A DNA stretch of 64,000 nucleotides from Xanthomonas boreopolis. Its GTDB lineage: Bacteria > Pseudomonadota > Gammaproteobacteria > Xanthomonadales > Xanthomonadaceae. The stretch lies in assembly GCA_014654535.1 (NCBI GenBank), contig BNBA01000002.1:124001-188000 (forward strand). The letters run 5' to 3'. Position 1 is the stretch's first letter. Every line of letters starts with the position of its first letter. Below, in pieces: positions 56,456 through 64,000 of this stretch. The position numbers and the translations under genes were made by a program. The notes beneath the pieces are model-generated. The model saw only the letters and a program-made list of their open reading frames with translations. It did not search any database and was not told the origin of the DNA.

Positions 56456-58773
56456 GCGGAGGGCTCCTGCGGCGGCGCCGGATGCGAGGGAGCGGCCAGG
56501 GACCGCAGCATGCGCACCGCGGCCTGCCAGGCGCGGTCGATGCTGCGGCTGCGCTCCTCGGTGACGATGCGCAGCCGGCCGTCCGCCATCATCCGGGCCA
56601 GGGCATCCAGCGAGTACTCGCCGGCCTTCTGCCCGCGCTGGTTGACGAACAGGGCATGGTCGGTGACCGGGCTGTACCAGGACAGGCGGCGCCGCTGCGC
56701 GGTGCCCTGCGCCGGCGCGAGGAATTCGAACCAGGTGCCGAACGGCAACGTGCGCAGCTGGTCATGGCAGGCCTGTTCGGCAGGCGTGCGCGGCGCGGCG
56801 GGCGTGGACGGGGTTCCGTCCACGCCGCCCAGGCGCGGGCGTGCCTTGAGCCGGGCGGCCAGTTCGGTGCGCGAGGTGGCGTCGTCCTGGCCTCCGGGCG
56901 TGGACAGCCGGCGGGCGATCGCGGCGGCTTCGTCGGCGGGGTAGCCGACCTGCACCAGGGCCTGCTCGATCTCGCCGCCGAGCGCGGTGTCCGGCGTTCC
57001 GCCGGCGGGCCGGCACGTCGCTTCGGCGATGCGGGCGGTGAGTTTCCGCCGCTCTTCCCATTCCCCGGACGACTCGCCCTGCCTCAGCAGGGTCAGCGTC
57101 AGCACGTCCGACCAGGCCTGCCTGAGCAGGGTCTGCACGAACCGGGGCGGGCCGGCCTGCTCGCACAGGCGATCGATGCTGTCGCCGGCCAGCCGCTTGG
57201 CCAGCTCCAGCCGTTCCTTGCCGCGCGCGGCCTCGACGTGGCGGCGTTCGGCCATCTCCGCCTTGCGCGCCTGCGCCTCGCGGTGCGCGTGGACTTGCCG
57301 ATGGGCCTGTTCGAACACGGCGTCGTCGCCCTGGTAGCGATCGACGACCTGGTCCACGGCGCGGGCCAGTTCCTGCAGCAGTTGCGGATCGGTGTCGTCC
57401 TCGGCCAGCCAGGTCGCACCGGATTCGGCTACGGCGTTGAGCAGCTCGCGCGCGGGATGCCGGTCGCGCACGAAGAAGGTGGGGTCGGCGAGCGCCGCGC
57501 GCGCGACCGGCACCTGCAACCGTTCCAGCAGCCCCGCCGCCGGCGAGCCGGGCTTCACTTCGCGCGCGACTTCGCCGTAGAGCAGGCCGAGCAGGTCGAA
57601 GGTGTCGTGGTCCTGCGCGGAGAGGTCCGCCTGCGGTCCGTGCGCCTCGCGCAGCATCGCGAGCAACTGCTGGCGCACGTCGCGGATGCTGCGCCCGGCT
57701 GCCGGAGGCATGGGGTGCCCGGCTTGCGAGCGTGCCTGCAGCAGGCCGAGCGCCTGGGACAGCGTGGCGGGCCGGCGCGGCGCGGGCGACGTGCCGGCGG
57801 GGGCGCTGCGGGCGACGTCGAGCCACTGCCGCAGGCGCGCGAGGTCCTGCGCATGGCGTTCGTCGCCGGTGGATGCGGGGGCCGTGGCTGGACCGCCAGG
57901 AGCGGGAAGTGGCGGCCCCGCGCCCGGATGCCCGCCCAGCATCGCGCCGTGCCAGGACGCGGCCGGGCCCTGGCCGGCCCAACTGGTCGAAGGGCGCATG
58001 CCGACGGGGGCGGATGGCGCGCCCGGCGATGCGGCATCCGGCGGACCGGCCGGGCGCCGCCGCGGCGAGCGGCGGCCCAGGTAGGGCAGGTAGACCAACC
58101 CGGGCAGCACGCCCTCGTGGGCGAGCAGCGCGTTGGCGCGTTCGAGCAGTTCGACGAGGCGGTCGCGCATCTGCGCTTCGAACGCGCGGTAGAGCAGCAG
58201 TTGGGTGCCCAGGCGCAGCCCGAGCGTTTCGCCGGCGTCGCGCAATATCCGGCACAGCGCGTGCGGGCCGATCGGTATCTGCTCGATCTCGAAGGCCGGC
58301 CGCGCGGCGAGCACGCCGAAGCGCTGCGCCAGCAGCTGCAGCGAGGTGCCGCAGCGCAGCGACTCGCGGCGCGCGATGTCGTGGAGGGCGATGTCGCGGT
58401 CGATGTCGATGTGCTCGACCAGGGCCAGCGACAGTTCCGCCGGTTCGCCGGCGTCTTGCTTGCGCTCGGGGGCGGGCCGCAGCGCCAGCGCGTCGGCCAG
58501 GCCGGAGATCATCGATGTTTCGAAGCGTTCGCCTTGGCTGCGCACGCGCTGCATCTCGGCGTGGAGATCCGCCTGCATGTGGCTGGCGGTGCGCTCGGCT
58601 TGCCGGAACAGTTCGCGCTCGAGCTCGACCATGGTCAGCTTGAGCGGGTTGGCCAGGGACTGCGCGAAGCGGGCATGCAGCGCTTGCAGGATCCCGCGTG
58701 CGCGTACGGAAACCGGCGACGCAGTCCATGGATCTGCCGGGCCGATGGGCGGAGGGGATGCGGACGCTGACAT
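56452..58773 (-). CDS. DUF1631-family protein
   Basis: 773-aa, mostly helical and Arg/Ala-rich cytoplasmic protein. An N-terminal DUF1631 part (NPLKLTMVELERELFRQAER; FGVLAARPAFEIEQIPIGPHALCRIL), a Pro/Gly-rich linker (about 240-320), a central helical part, and a C-terminal beta-rich region (RTLPFGTWFEFL, QRRRLSWYSPVTDHALFVNQRGQK) that resembles a PilZ-type fold. Translational coupling to a PilZ gene suggests a c-di-GMP-responsive role. Molecular function unknown. Confidence 0.87.
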   Translation of the reverse strand: MSASASPPPIGPADPWTASPVSVRARGILQALHARFAQSLANPLKLTMVELERELFRQAERTASHMQADLHAEMQRVRSQGERFETSMISGLADALALRPAPERKQDAGEPAELSLALVEHIDIDRDIALHDIARRESLRCGTSLQLLAQRFGVLAARPAFEIEQIPIGPHALCRILRDAGETLGLRLGTQLLLYRAFEAQMRDRLVELLERANALLAHEGVLPGLVYLPYLGRRSPRRRPAGPPDAASPGAPSAPVGMRPSTSWAGQGPAASWHGAMLGGHPGAGPPLPAPGGPATAPASTGDERHAQDLARLRQWLDVARSAPAGTSPAPRRPATLSQALGLLQARSQAGHPMPPAAGRSIRDVRQQLLAMLREAHGPQADLSAQDHDTFDLLGLLYGEVAREVKPGSPAAGLLERLQVPVARAALADPTFFVRDRHPARELLNAVAESGATWLAEDDTDPQLLQELARAVDQVVDRYQGDDAVFEQAHRQVHAHREAQARKAEMAERRHVEAARGKERLELAKRLAGDSIDRLCEQAGPPRFVQTLLRQAWSDVLTLTLLRQGESSGEWEERRKLTARIAEATCRPAGGTPDTALGGEIEQALVQVGYPADEAAAIARRLSTPGGQDDATSRTELAARLKARPRLGGVDGTPSTPAAPRTPAEQACHDQLRTLPFGTWFEFLAPAQGTAQRRRLSWYSPVTDHALFVNQRGQKAGEYSLDALARMMADGRLRIVTEERSRSIDRAWQAAVRMLRSLAAPSHPAPPQEPSA

Positions 58774-59137
58774 CGCGGGTGACGCCGGATTTCCCTGGGA
58801 GGGGCGTTATGTAACCACGTTGCCGGGGGAGCGGCCAGCAGGCGTTTTTTCTTCGGGGAAAGGCTTAAGTTCCGGCGTTTCTTGCCGATGTCGTTCGACC
58901 GGGTGAAGGAACCTCGCGGAAGGGGCTTCAGTCCTGGCGGGCCTTGCCGGCGTGGTTCGGCCTTTGCTTTTGTTCTGGAAGCAGAAGCTTTCGCCTTTTC
59001 GGGTGTGCCCATGCATGTCGCCCTTCGGGTTTCTTCCGCTGGCCCCGCCGCTGCGAATGGGCCCGGCGAGTCAAAGGCGGAGCAACGACAACGGCAAGGT
59101 CGCGAGCAACGGCAACCGCCGTTGTCTTGCTCTCCCG
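58774..59137. repeat. Spacer with second copy of the 2.2-2.7 kb element
   Basis: No gene seen. AGAAGCTTTCGCCTTT, then GCCCATGCATGTCGCCCTT, then AGCAAC/AACGGC-like units appear in the same order as at 2231-2683, with internal deletions. A GGGGCTTCAGTCCTGG half-hairpin precedes them near 58.92 kb. Confidence 0.55.
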
Positions 59138-60304
59138 TCAGTCCAGGAACAGCTCGATCACGTCGTTGGTGAAGCGACGGCCCAGTTCGGTGGGCGTCCA
59201 GCGTTCGCCGGTCCCGTCCGGTTCGAGCCAGCCGCGTTCGCGGGCCTGCGCCAGCGGCGTGGCGATGGTGCTGCGGGGCAGTCCGGTGCGGGCCTCGAAG
59301 TCGGCCAGGCGGAAGCCTTCGTGCAGGCGCAGCAGGTTGAGCATGTACTCGAACGGCAGTCGCCCGGGCGGGACGATGTCGTCGCCGCCGATCGCCTGCG
59401 CGCTGCCGGCGCTGTCCAGGAACGCCTGCGGGTGTTTGTGCTTCCAGCGCCGCACTACGTGCTGCTCCGCGCCGGAGCTGATCTTGCCGTGCGCGCCGGC
59501 GCCGATGCCCAGGTAGTCGCCGAAGCGCCAGTAGTTGAGGTTGTGCGCGCACTGCCGGCCGGGACGGGCGTAGGCGCTGACTTCGTACTGGACGTAGCCG
59601 GCCTCGGCCAGCAGGCGCTGGCAGTGCTCCTGCATGTCCCAGGCCGCGTCGTCGTCGGGAATGCCTTGCGGCGGCCTGGCGTAGAAGACCGTGTTCGGCT
59701 CCAGCGTCAGCTGGTAGTGCGAGATGTGCGCCGGCGCCAGCGCGAAGGCGCGTTCGAGGTCGGCTTCGGCCTGCGCCAGGGTCTGTTCGGGCAGGGCGTA
59801 CATCAGGTCGAGGTTGAGGTTGTCGTAGCCGGCGTCCTGCGCCAGCTTGACCGCGCGCTCGGCTTCGCCGCTGTCGTGGATGCGGCCCAGGCGCTTCAGC
59901 GCGCCGTCGTCGAAGCTCTGGATGCCGAAGCTGATCCGGTTCACCCCGGCGGCGAGATAGCGGTCGAAGCGGCCGTGCTCGGCGGTGCCGGGGTTGGTCT
60001 CCAGGGTGATTTCCAGGTTCGGCGCGAAACGCAGCCGCGCGCTGGCGGCCTGCAGGAAGCGGTCGATCGCCTCGGGCGGGAACAGGCTGGGCGTGCCGCC
60101 GCCGAAGAACACGCTGTTGACCACCCGGCCCCAGACCAGCGGCAGGTCGAAATCGAGGTCGCGCACCAGCGCGTCGACATAGGCGTCGAACGGCAGCGCC
60201 CCCTTGGCCGCGTGCGAGTTGAAATCGCAATACGGGCACTTGCGCACGCACCAGGGCAGGTGCACGTAGAGCGAAAGCGGTGGAGGAATGAGCATGGAGG
60301 CCAT
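59138..60304 (-). CDS. hemW: HemW, radical-SAM haem chaperone
   Basis: 388-aa radical-SAM protein formerly called oxygen-independent coproporphyrinogen oxidase-like. LSLYVHLPWCVRKCPYCDFN holds the CxxxCxxC cluster site, followed by FFGGGTPSLF, ETNPGT, FGIQSFDDGALKRLGRIH and NLDLMYALPEQT. The length is that of HemW rather than HemN; HemW inserts or carries haem. Start at 60304 or 60295 (three residues apart) cannot be separated. Confidence 0.94.
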   Translation of the reverse strand: MASMLIPPPLSLYVHLPWCVRKCPYCDFNSHAAKGALPFDAYVDALVRDLDFDLPLVWGRVVNSVFFGGGTPSLFPPEAIDRFLQAASARLRFAPNLEITLETNPGTAEHGRFDRYLAAGVNRISFGIQSFDDGALKRLGRIHDSGEAERAVKLAQDAGYDNLNLDLMYALPEQTLAQAEADLERAFALAPAHISHYQLTLEPNTVFYARPPQGIPDDDAAWDMQEHCQRLLAEAGYVQYEVSAYARPGRQCAHNLNYWRFGDYLGIGAGAHGKISSGAEQHVVRRWKHKHPQAFLDSAGSAQAIGGDDIVPPGRLPFEYMLNLLRLHEGFRLADFEARTGLPRSTIATPLAQARERGWLEPDGTGERWTPTELGRRFTNDVIELFLD

Positions 60305-60324
60305 GGCGGGCTGTGCGTTGCGCA

Positions 60325-60385
60325 GGAGCGGCTCCAGCCGCGGTGAGGTTCGCCGGGAGGGGGGCATCGCGGCTGGGGCCGCTCC
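60325..60385. repeat. CTTCAGTC-type dispersed hairpin between rdgB and hemW
   Basis: GGAGCGGCTCCAGCCGCG (60325-60342) pairs with CGCGGCTGGGGCCGCTCC (60368-60385), one mismatch. It lies in the gap between co-directional rdgB and hemW, where it could attenuate read-through. Confidence 0.7.
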
Positions 60386-60417
60386 TCTGCATGAGAAGGG
60401 CGGCGACGCGCGGCGGT

Positions 60418-61017
60418 TCAGCCCTGGAAGCGCGCCAGTTGCTCGCGCAGCTGCTCCAGCGCGCGGGCGCGGTGGCTGAGCCGGTTCTTGGTGGCGGCAT
60501 CCATCTCCGCGGCGGTCATGCCGTGCTCGCGGTCGAAGAACACCGGGTTGTAGCCGAAGCCGCCGCTGCCGCGCGGTTCGAAGGTGATCTCGCCTTCCCA
60601 GCTGCCCTCGGCGATCAACGGCTGCGGGTCCTCGGGGTGGCGCAGCAGCACGATCACCGCGTAGAAGCGCGCGCCGCGCTGGCCGGCGGGCACCTCGCGC
60701 ATCGCCTCCAGCAGCTTGGCGTTGTTGGCCGCGGCATTGGTCGGGGTGCCTGCATAGCGCGCGCTGTACAGCCCGGGCGCACCGCCGAGCGCGTCGACGA
60801 TCAGGCCCGAGTCGTCGGCCAGCGCCGGCAGGCCGGTGACCGCACTGGCGTGGCGGGCCTTGATCAGCGCGTTCTCGACGAAGGTCAGGCCGGTTTCCGG
60901 CACGTCCTCCACGCCGAGTTCGCCCTGCGCGACGATCCGCAATGGCAGGTGCGCGAGCATGGCGCGCAGTTCTTCGAGCTTGCCGGCGTTGCCGCTGGCC
61001 AGTACCAGTGTCTTCAT
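60418..61017 (-). CDS. rdgB: XTP/dITP diphosphatase (RdgB/HAM1)
   Basis: House-cleaning enzyme that removes non-canonical purine nucleotides (dITP, XTP). 199 aa. LVLASGNAGKLEEL, TFVENALIKARHAS, ADDSGLIVDALGGAPGLYSARYAG and the C-terminal SHRARAL are classical. ATG overlaps the stop of the VOC gene by 4 bp. Confidence 0.97.
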   Translation of the reverse strand: MKTLVLASGNAGKLEELRAMLAHLPLRIVAQGELGVEDVPETGLTFVENALIKARHASAVTGLPALADDSGLIVDALGGAPGLYSARYAGTPTNAAANNAKLLEAMREVPAGQRGARFYAVIVLLRHPEDPQPLIAEGSWEGEITFEPRGSGGFGYNPVFFDREHGMTAAEMDAATKNRLSHRARALEQLREQLARFQG

Positions 61018-61403
61018 GATTTCGGTTCCAGCAGGTCCCAGGTGTTGCCGTAGAGGTCGCGGAACACCGCGACCGTCGCATAGGGTTCCTCGCGCGGTTC
61101 CTCGAGGAACTCGACGCCGTGGCCGCGCATCGCCCGGTAGTCGCGCCAGAAGTCGTCGGTGTGCAGGAAGAAGCCAACCCGGCCGCCGGTCTGGTCGCCG
61201 ATGCGGGCGCGCTGCGCCTCGTCGCTGGCGCGCGCGAGCAGGAGGCCGGCGCCGCGGCCGCCGGGCGGGGCGACGACGACCCAGCGCTTGCGGCCCTGGT
61301 CGAGGTCCTGCACCAGCTCGAACCCGAGCTTGCCGGTGAACCAGGCGATCGCTTCGTCGTAGTCGGCCACCACCAGGGTGACCAGGGCCAGCCGGCGGTT
61401 CAT
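61014..61403 (-). CDS. VOC-family (glyoxalase/bleomycin-resistance fold) protein
   Basis: 129-aa single VOC domain: LALVTLVVADYDEAIAWFTGKLGFEL, RWVVVAPPGG, GFFLHTDDFWRDY and VAVFRDLYGNTWDLLEP (metal-binding Glu region). Metal-dependent lyase or dioxygenase-like folds of this kind have many substrates, so none is assigned. Coupled to rdgB by 4 bp overlap. Confidence 0.9.
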   Translation of the reverse strand: MNRRLALVTLVVADYDEAIAWFTGKLGFELVQDLDQGRKRWVVVAPPGGRGAGLLLARASDEAQRARIGDQTGGRVGFFLHTDDFWRDYRAMRGHGVEFLEEPREEPYATVAVFRDLYGNTWDLLEPKS

Positions 61404-61419
61404 CGTGCAGAGCCCGTCA

Positions 61420-61530
61420 TCGGGTGGGGCGGGAAGGCCGCCAGCCGGCGTCGCGCGAATCGACCCGACGGCCCCTCAACGCCAGGGACCGCGTCACGCA
61501 ACACCCCCGGACGGCCTTCCGGATCCGATG
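61420..61530. mobile_element. Relic of the 269-bp MITE family at the rph 3' end
   Basis: GGGAAGGCCGCCAGCCGGCG ... CGTCACGCAACACCCCCGGACGGCCTTCC aligns over about 90 bp with the interior hairpin of the MITE at 40359-40459 read in reverse (GGAAAGCCGCCAGTCGGCGC ... GCCACGCAACACC). The outer ends have decayed. It contributes the last codons and stop of rph. Confidence 0.55.
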
Positions 61531-62291
61531 CGATCCGCTGGAGAGCCGATGGCGGACTCCAGCGCCTGGCGCTGCAGGGCGAACAGTTCGGCGGTGCCCT
61601 TTTCGGCCAGCGCCAGCAGCGCGTCCAGTTCCTCGCGGCGGAACGCATGGCCCTCGGCGGTGCCCTGCAGTTCGATGAAGCCGCCGCCGTCGTTCATCAC
61701 CACGTTCATGTCGGTGTCGCAGTCGCTGTCCTCGGCGTAGTCGAGGTCGAGCACCGGCACGCCCTTGTAGATGCCCACGGAAACCGCCGCCACCGCGCCG
61801 ACGATCGGCGAGCGGTTGCCGGAGGGCGGTTTGATGTCGCGCTTGTCGATCAGCCCCTGCACGGCATCCACCAGCGCCACGTAGGCGCCGGTGATCGCCG
61901 CGGTGCGGGTGCCGCCGTCGGCCTGCAGCACGTCGCAGTCCAGGGTGATGGTGCGCTCGCCGAGCAGGCCGCGGTCCACGCACGCGCGCAGGCTGCGGCC
62001 GATCAGGCGCTGGATTTCCAGGGTGCGGCCGCCCTGCTTGCCGCGCGCGGCCTCGCGGTCGGAGCGGGTATGGGTAGCGCGCGGCAGCATGCCGTACTCG
62101 GCGGTCACCCAGCCTTCGCCCTTGCCGCGCAGGAACGCCGGCACCTTGTTCTCGACGCTGGCGGTGCACAGCACGCGGGTGTCGCCGAAGCTGACCAGCA
62201 CCGAACCTTCGGCATGGCGGGTGAAGGCGCGTTCGATGCGTACGGGACGCAACTGGTCGGCCTGGCGGCCGCTGGGTCGGGAGAAGCTCAT
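61494..62291 (-). CDS. rph: RNase PH
   Basis: Phosphorolytic 3'-5' exoribonuclease for tRNA 3' ends; 265 aa. [39 protein letters not shown], the [18 protein letters not shown] ring-contact segment, and the phosphate/metal motif DADGG-type [15 protein letters not shown] and [17 protein letters not shown] are intact. The family normally ends near [10 protein letters not shown]; here about 20 extra residues (to GRPSGGVA) are coded within the MITE relic. Divergent from yicC, as is common. Confidence 0.96.
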   Translation of the reverse strand: MSFSRPSGRQADQLRPVRIERAFTRHAEGSVLVSFGDTRVLCTASVENKVPAFLRGKGEGWVTAEYGMLPRATHTRSDREAARGKQGGRTLEIQRLIGRSLRACVDRGLLGERTITLDCDVLQADGGTRTAAITGAYVALVDAVQGLIDKRDIKPPSGNRSPIVGAVAAVSVGIYKGVPVLDLDYAEDSDCDTDMNVVMNDGGGFIELQGTAEGHAFRREELDALLALAEKGTAELFALQRQALESAIGSPADRIGSGRPSGGVA

Positions 62292-62395
62292 GCGAAGGTC
62301 CGGGAGTCGGGATGGAGAGTCGCCGCCGGCGCTGTTTGACCGGGCTGTCGAGCGCGCTAGGTTACCATTTGAGCTTTTCCGCCAAGGGACTGAGC

Positions 62396-63256
62396 ATGAT
62401 CCGAAGCATGACCGCCTTCGCCGGCAGCGAACGCACCACGCCCTGGGGGACCCTGGGCTGCGAGCTGCGCTCGGTGAACCATCGCTTCCTCGAGCTGGGC
62501 GTGCGCCTGCCCGAGGAACTGCGCGCGCTCGAGCCGCAGCTGCGCGAGCGCGTGGCGGCACGCATCAGCCGCGGCAAGCTCGACCTGGTGGTGCGCCTGC
62601 GCGCGCCGGAAGACGGTGCCGCGCTGGCGGTCAACGAGCCGATGCTGGAGCGCCTGGCCGAACTGGCGCGCCGGCTGGACGCGAAGTTCCCCGACCTGCG
62701 CGTGGAGTTCACCGAGCTGCTGCAGCTGCCCGGCGTGCTGCAGGCGCCGGCGGCCGACCCGGCCGCGCTGCAGGCGCAGGCGCTGGACGTGCTCGACGAG
62801 GTGGTCGACGGCTTCGTCGCCGCGCGCGAGCGCGAGGGCGCCAAGCTGGCGGTGGCGATCTCCGAGCGCGTGGACGCGATCGAGCGGATCGCCGGCGAGG
62901 TGCGGACGCTGATCCCGGCCATCCGCGAGGGCCAGCGCGCCAAGCTCGCCGCGCGCCTGGCCGACCTGCCGCACCCGGTCGATGCCGGGCGCGCCGAGCA
63001 GGAGCTGGTGCTGTGGCTGCAGAAACTGGACGTGGACGAGGAGCTGGACCGCCTCGGCAGCCACATCGCCGAGATCCGCCGCGTGCTGCGCCAGGCCGAG
63101 CCGGTGGGGCGCCGGCTGGACTTCCTGCTGCAGGAGTTCAACCGCGAGGCCAACACGCTCGGCTCCAAGTCCGTGGACAGCCGCACGTCCAACGCGGCGG
63201 TCGAGCTGAAGGTGCTGATCGACCAGATCCGCGAGCAGGTGCAGAACATCGAGTAG
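62396..63256 (+). CDS. yicC: YicC-family endoribonuclease
   Basis: 286 aa, starting with the standard [31 protein letters not shown] and the C-terminal [22 protein letters not shown] with [16 protein letters not shown] are the two conserved blocks. YicC has been described as an endoribonuclease acting on small RNA such as RyhB. The ATG at 62396 matches the family N-terminus. Possible -10 TACCAT about 30 bp upstream. gmk follows after 89 bp. Confidence 0.96.
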   Translation: MIRSMTAFAGSERTTPWGTLGCELRSVNHRFLELGVRLPEELRALEPQLRERVAARISRGKLDLVVRLRAPEDGAALAVNEPMLERLAELARRLDAKFPDLRVEFTELLQLPGVLQAPAADPAALQAQALDVLDEVVDGFVAAREREGAKLAVAISERVDAIERIAGEVRTLIPAIREGQRAKLAARLADLPHPVDAGRAEQELVLWLQKLDVDEELDRLGSHIAEIRRVLRQAEPVGRRLDFLLQEFNREANTLGSKSVDSRTSNAAVELKVLIDQIREQVQNIE

Positions 63257-63345
63257 CCGGCCCCGGCCGCCGCCGCATTTGCTCCGGCGGCCCAGGCTGG
63301 TTATCGTGCGCCGCCCCGAACCCCATCGACCCAGGGACCTGAGCG

Positions 63346-63963
63346 ATGATGCGTGGCACCCTCTACATCGTCGCGGCGCCCTCCGGCGCCGGCAAGAGCA
63401 GCATCGTCAACGCCACGCTGGCGCGCGACCCGCAGATCGCCCTGTCGATCTCCTTCACCTCGCGCGCGCCGCGCCCGGGCGAGCGCCACGCCGAGCACTA
63501 CCACTTCGTCTCGGCCGCGGAGTTCGAGCGGATGATCGCCGCCGGCGACTTCTTCGAGCATGCGCTGGTGCACGGCGACTGGAAGGGCACGGCCCGCCAG
63601 TCGGTGGAGCCGCAGCTGTCGGCCGGCCGCGACGTGCTGCTGGAGATCGACTGGCAGGGCGCCCGCCAGGTGCGCGCCCAGGTGCCCGATGCGGTCAGCG
63701 TGTTCATCCTGCCGCCCTCGCGCCAGGCGCTGGAGGAGCGCATGCGCAAGCGCGGCCAGGACAGCGAGGAGGTGATCGCCCGGCGGCTGGCCGCCGCGCG
63801 CGAGGAGATGTCGCACTACGGCGAGTTCGACTACGTGATCATCAACGAGGACTTCGAGACGGCGGTGTCCGAGATGTGCTCGATCTTCGTCGCCAGCCGC
63901 CTGCGCCGGCAGGCCCAGGCCGAGCGCCACGCCGGGCTGATCCGGACGCTGCTGGCCGAATGA
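63346..63963 (+). CDS. gmk: Guanylate kinase
   Basis: Phosphorylates GMP to GDP. 205 aa. P-loop APSGAGKSS, GMP-binding SFTSRAPRPGERHAEHYHFV, LLEIDWQGARQVR and the lid FILPPSRQALEERMRKRGQDS are intact. Start Met pair at 63346; MMRGTLYIV. In related genomes rpoZ and spoT follow, but the window ends. Confidence 0.97.
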   Translation: MMRGTLYIVAAPSGAGKSSIVNATLARDPQIALSISFTSRAPRPGERHAEHYHFVSAAEFERMIAAGDFFEHALVHGDWKGTARQSVEPQLSAGRDVLLEIDWQGARQVRAQVPDAVSVFILPPSRQALEERMRKRGQDSEEVIARRLAAAREEMSHYGEFDYVIINEDFETAVSEMCSIFVASRLRRQAQAERHAGLIRTLLAE

Positions 63964-63967
63964 GAGG

Positions 63968-64000
63968 CTCGCCCTCATCCGCCCCTTTCGGGGCACCTTC
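63968..64000. repeat. Start of a dispersed FCGPYPH-type element (cut by window edge)
   Basis: TCGCCCTCATCCGCCCCTTTCGGGGCACCTTC matches the CTCATCCGCCCTTCGGGGCACCTTCTCCC block at 35849-35877. Only the first 33 bases are in the window. Confidence 0.6.

Overview
The window is a high-GC gammaproteobacterial chromosome segment, best placed in Xanthomonadaceae (Lysobacter/Luteimonas/Pseudoxanthomonas-like). This rests on gene order (lptD-surA-pdxA-rsmA-apaG-apaH beside lgt-thyA-folA; zapA-6S RNA-fau; ygfB-pepP), large TonB-dependent receptors, and intergenic repeat families I recall from Xanthomonad genomes. No species can be named from sequence alone. Almost all genes are core chromosomal genes; no phage, integrase, intact insertion sequence, tRNA, rRNA or CRISPR array was seen.

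Layout: 1-1.9 kb, two-component pair. 1.9-2.7 kb, repeat-filled spacer. 2.7-6.9 kb, SGNH hydrolase, DgkA, TerC protein, and a LemA/TPM/TPM operon. 7-9.3 kb, lgt-thyA-folA with overlapping start and stop codons. 9.3-17 kb on the minus strand, the envelope and RNA-maturation operon lptD-surA-pdxA-csaA-like-rsmA-apaG-apaH. 17.1-19.3 kb, HDAC-like deacetylase, cobalamin adenosyltransferase and a BtuM-like B12 transporter. 19.4-21.8 kb, two ubiquinone hydroxylases. 21.9-28 kb, Tat-exported oxidoreductase, two EF-hand proteins, H+-pyrophosphatase, a secreted unknown and a HAD phosphatase.

The most unusual part is 28-44 kb. A TonB-dependent receptor is followed by a four-gene operon whose products all carry export signals: a Tat-dependent FAD amine oxidase, a cytochrome c, a RidA with signal peptide, and a Tat-dependent PLP aminotransferase. 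An azurin gene follows from its own promoter. This reads as a periplasmic amine or amino-acid oxidation pathway feeding electrons to c-type cytochrome and azurin. A large MalT-like LuxR regulator sits next to it, then hemL, then a second TonB receptor. The first receptor, the operon and the second receptor each have a pair of CCTACCC boxes spaced exactly 19 bp apart upstream. They are probably one regulon, and the MalT-like protein is the obvious candidate regulator. A 269-bp MITE with 32-bp inverted ends has inserted at a TA inside one of these boxes.

44-64 kb returns to housekeeping genes: thiE, rubredoxin, SirB1, rpiA, EVE protein, fau, 6S RNA, zapA, a GGDEF-EAL protein, ygfB-pepP, pepQ, PilZ-DUF1631, hemW, rdgB, rph, yicC, gmk. 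Dispersed repeats fill most spacers over 200 bp.
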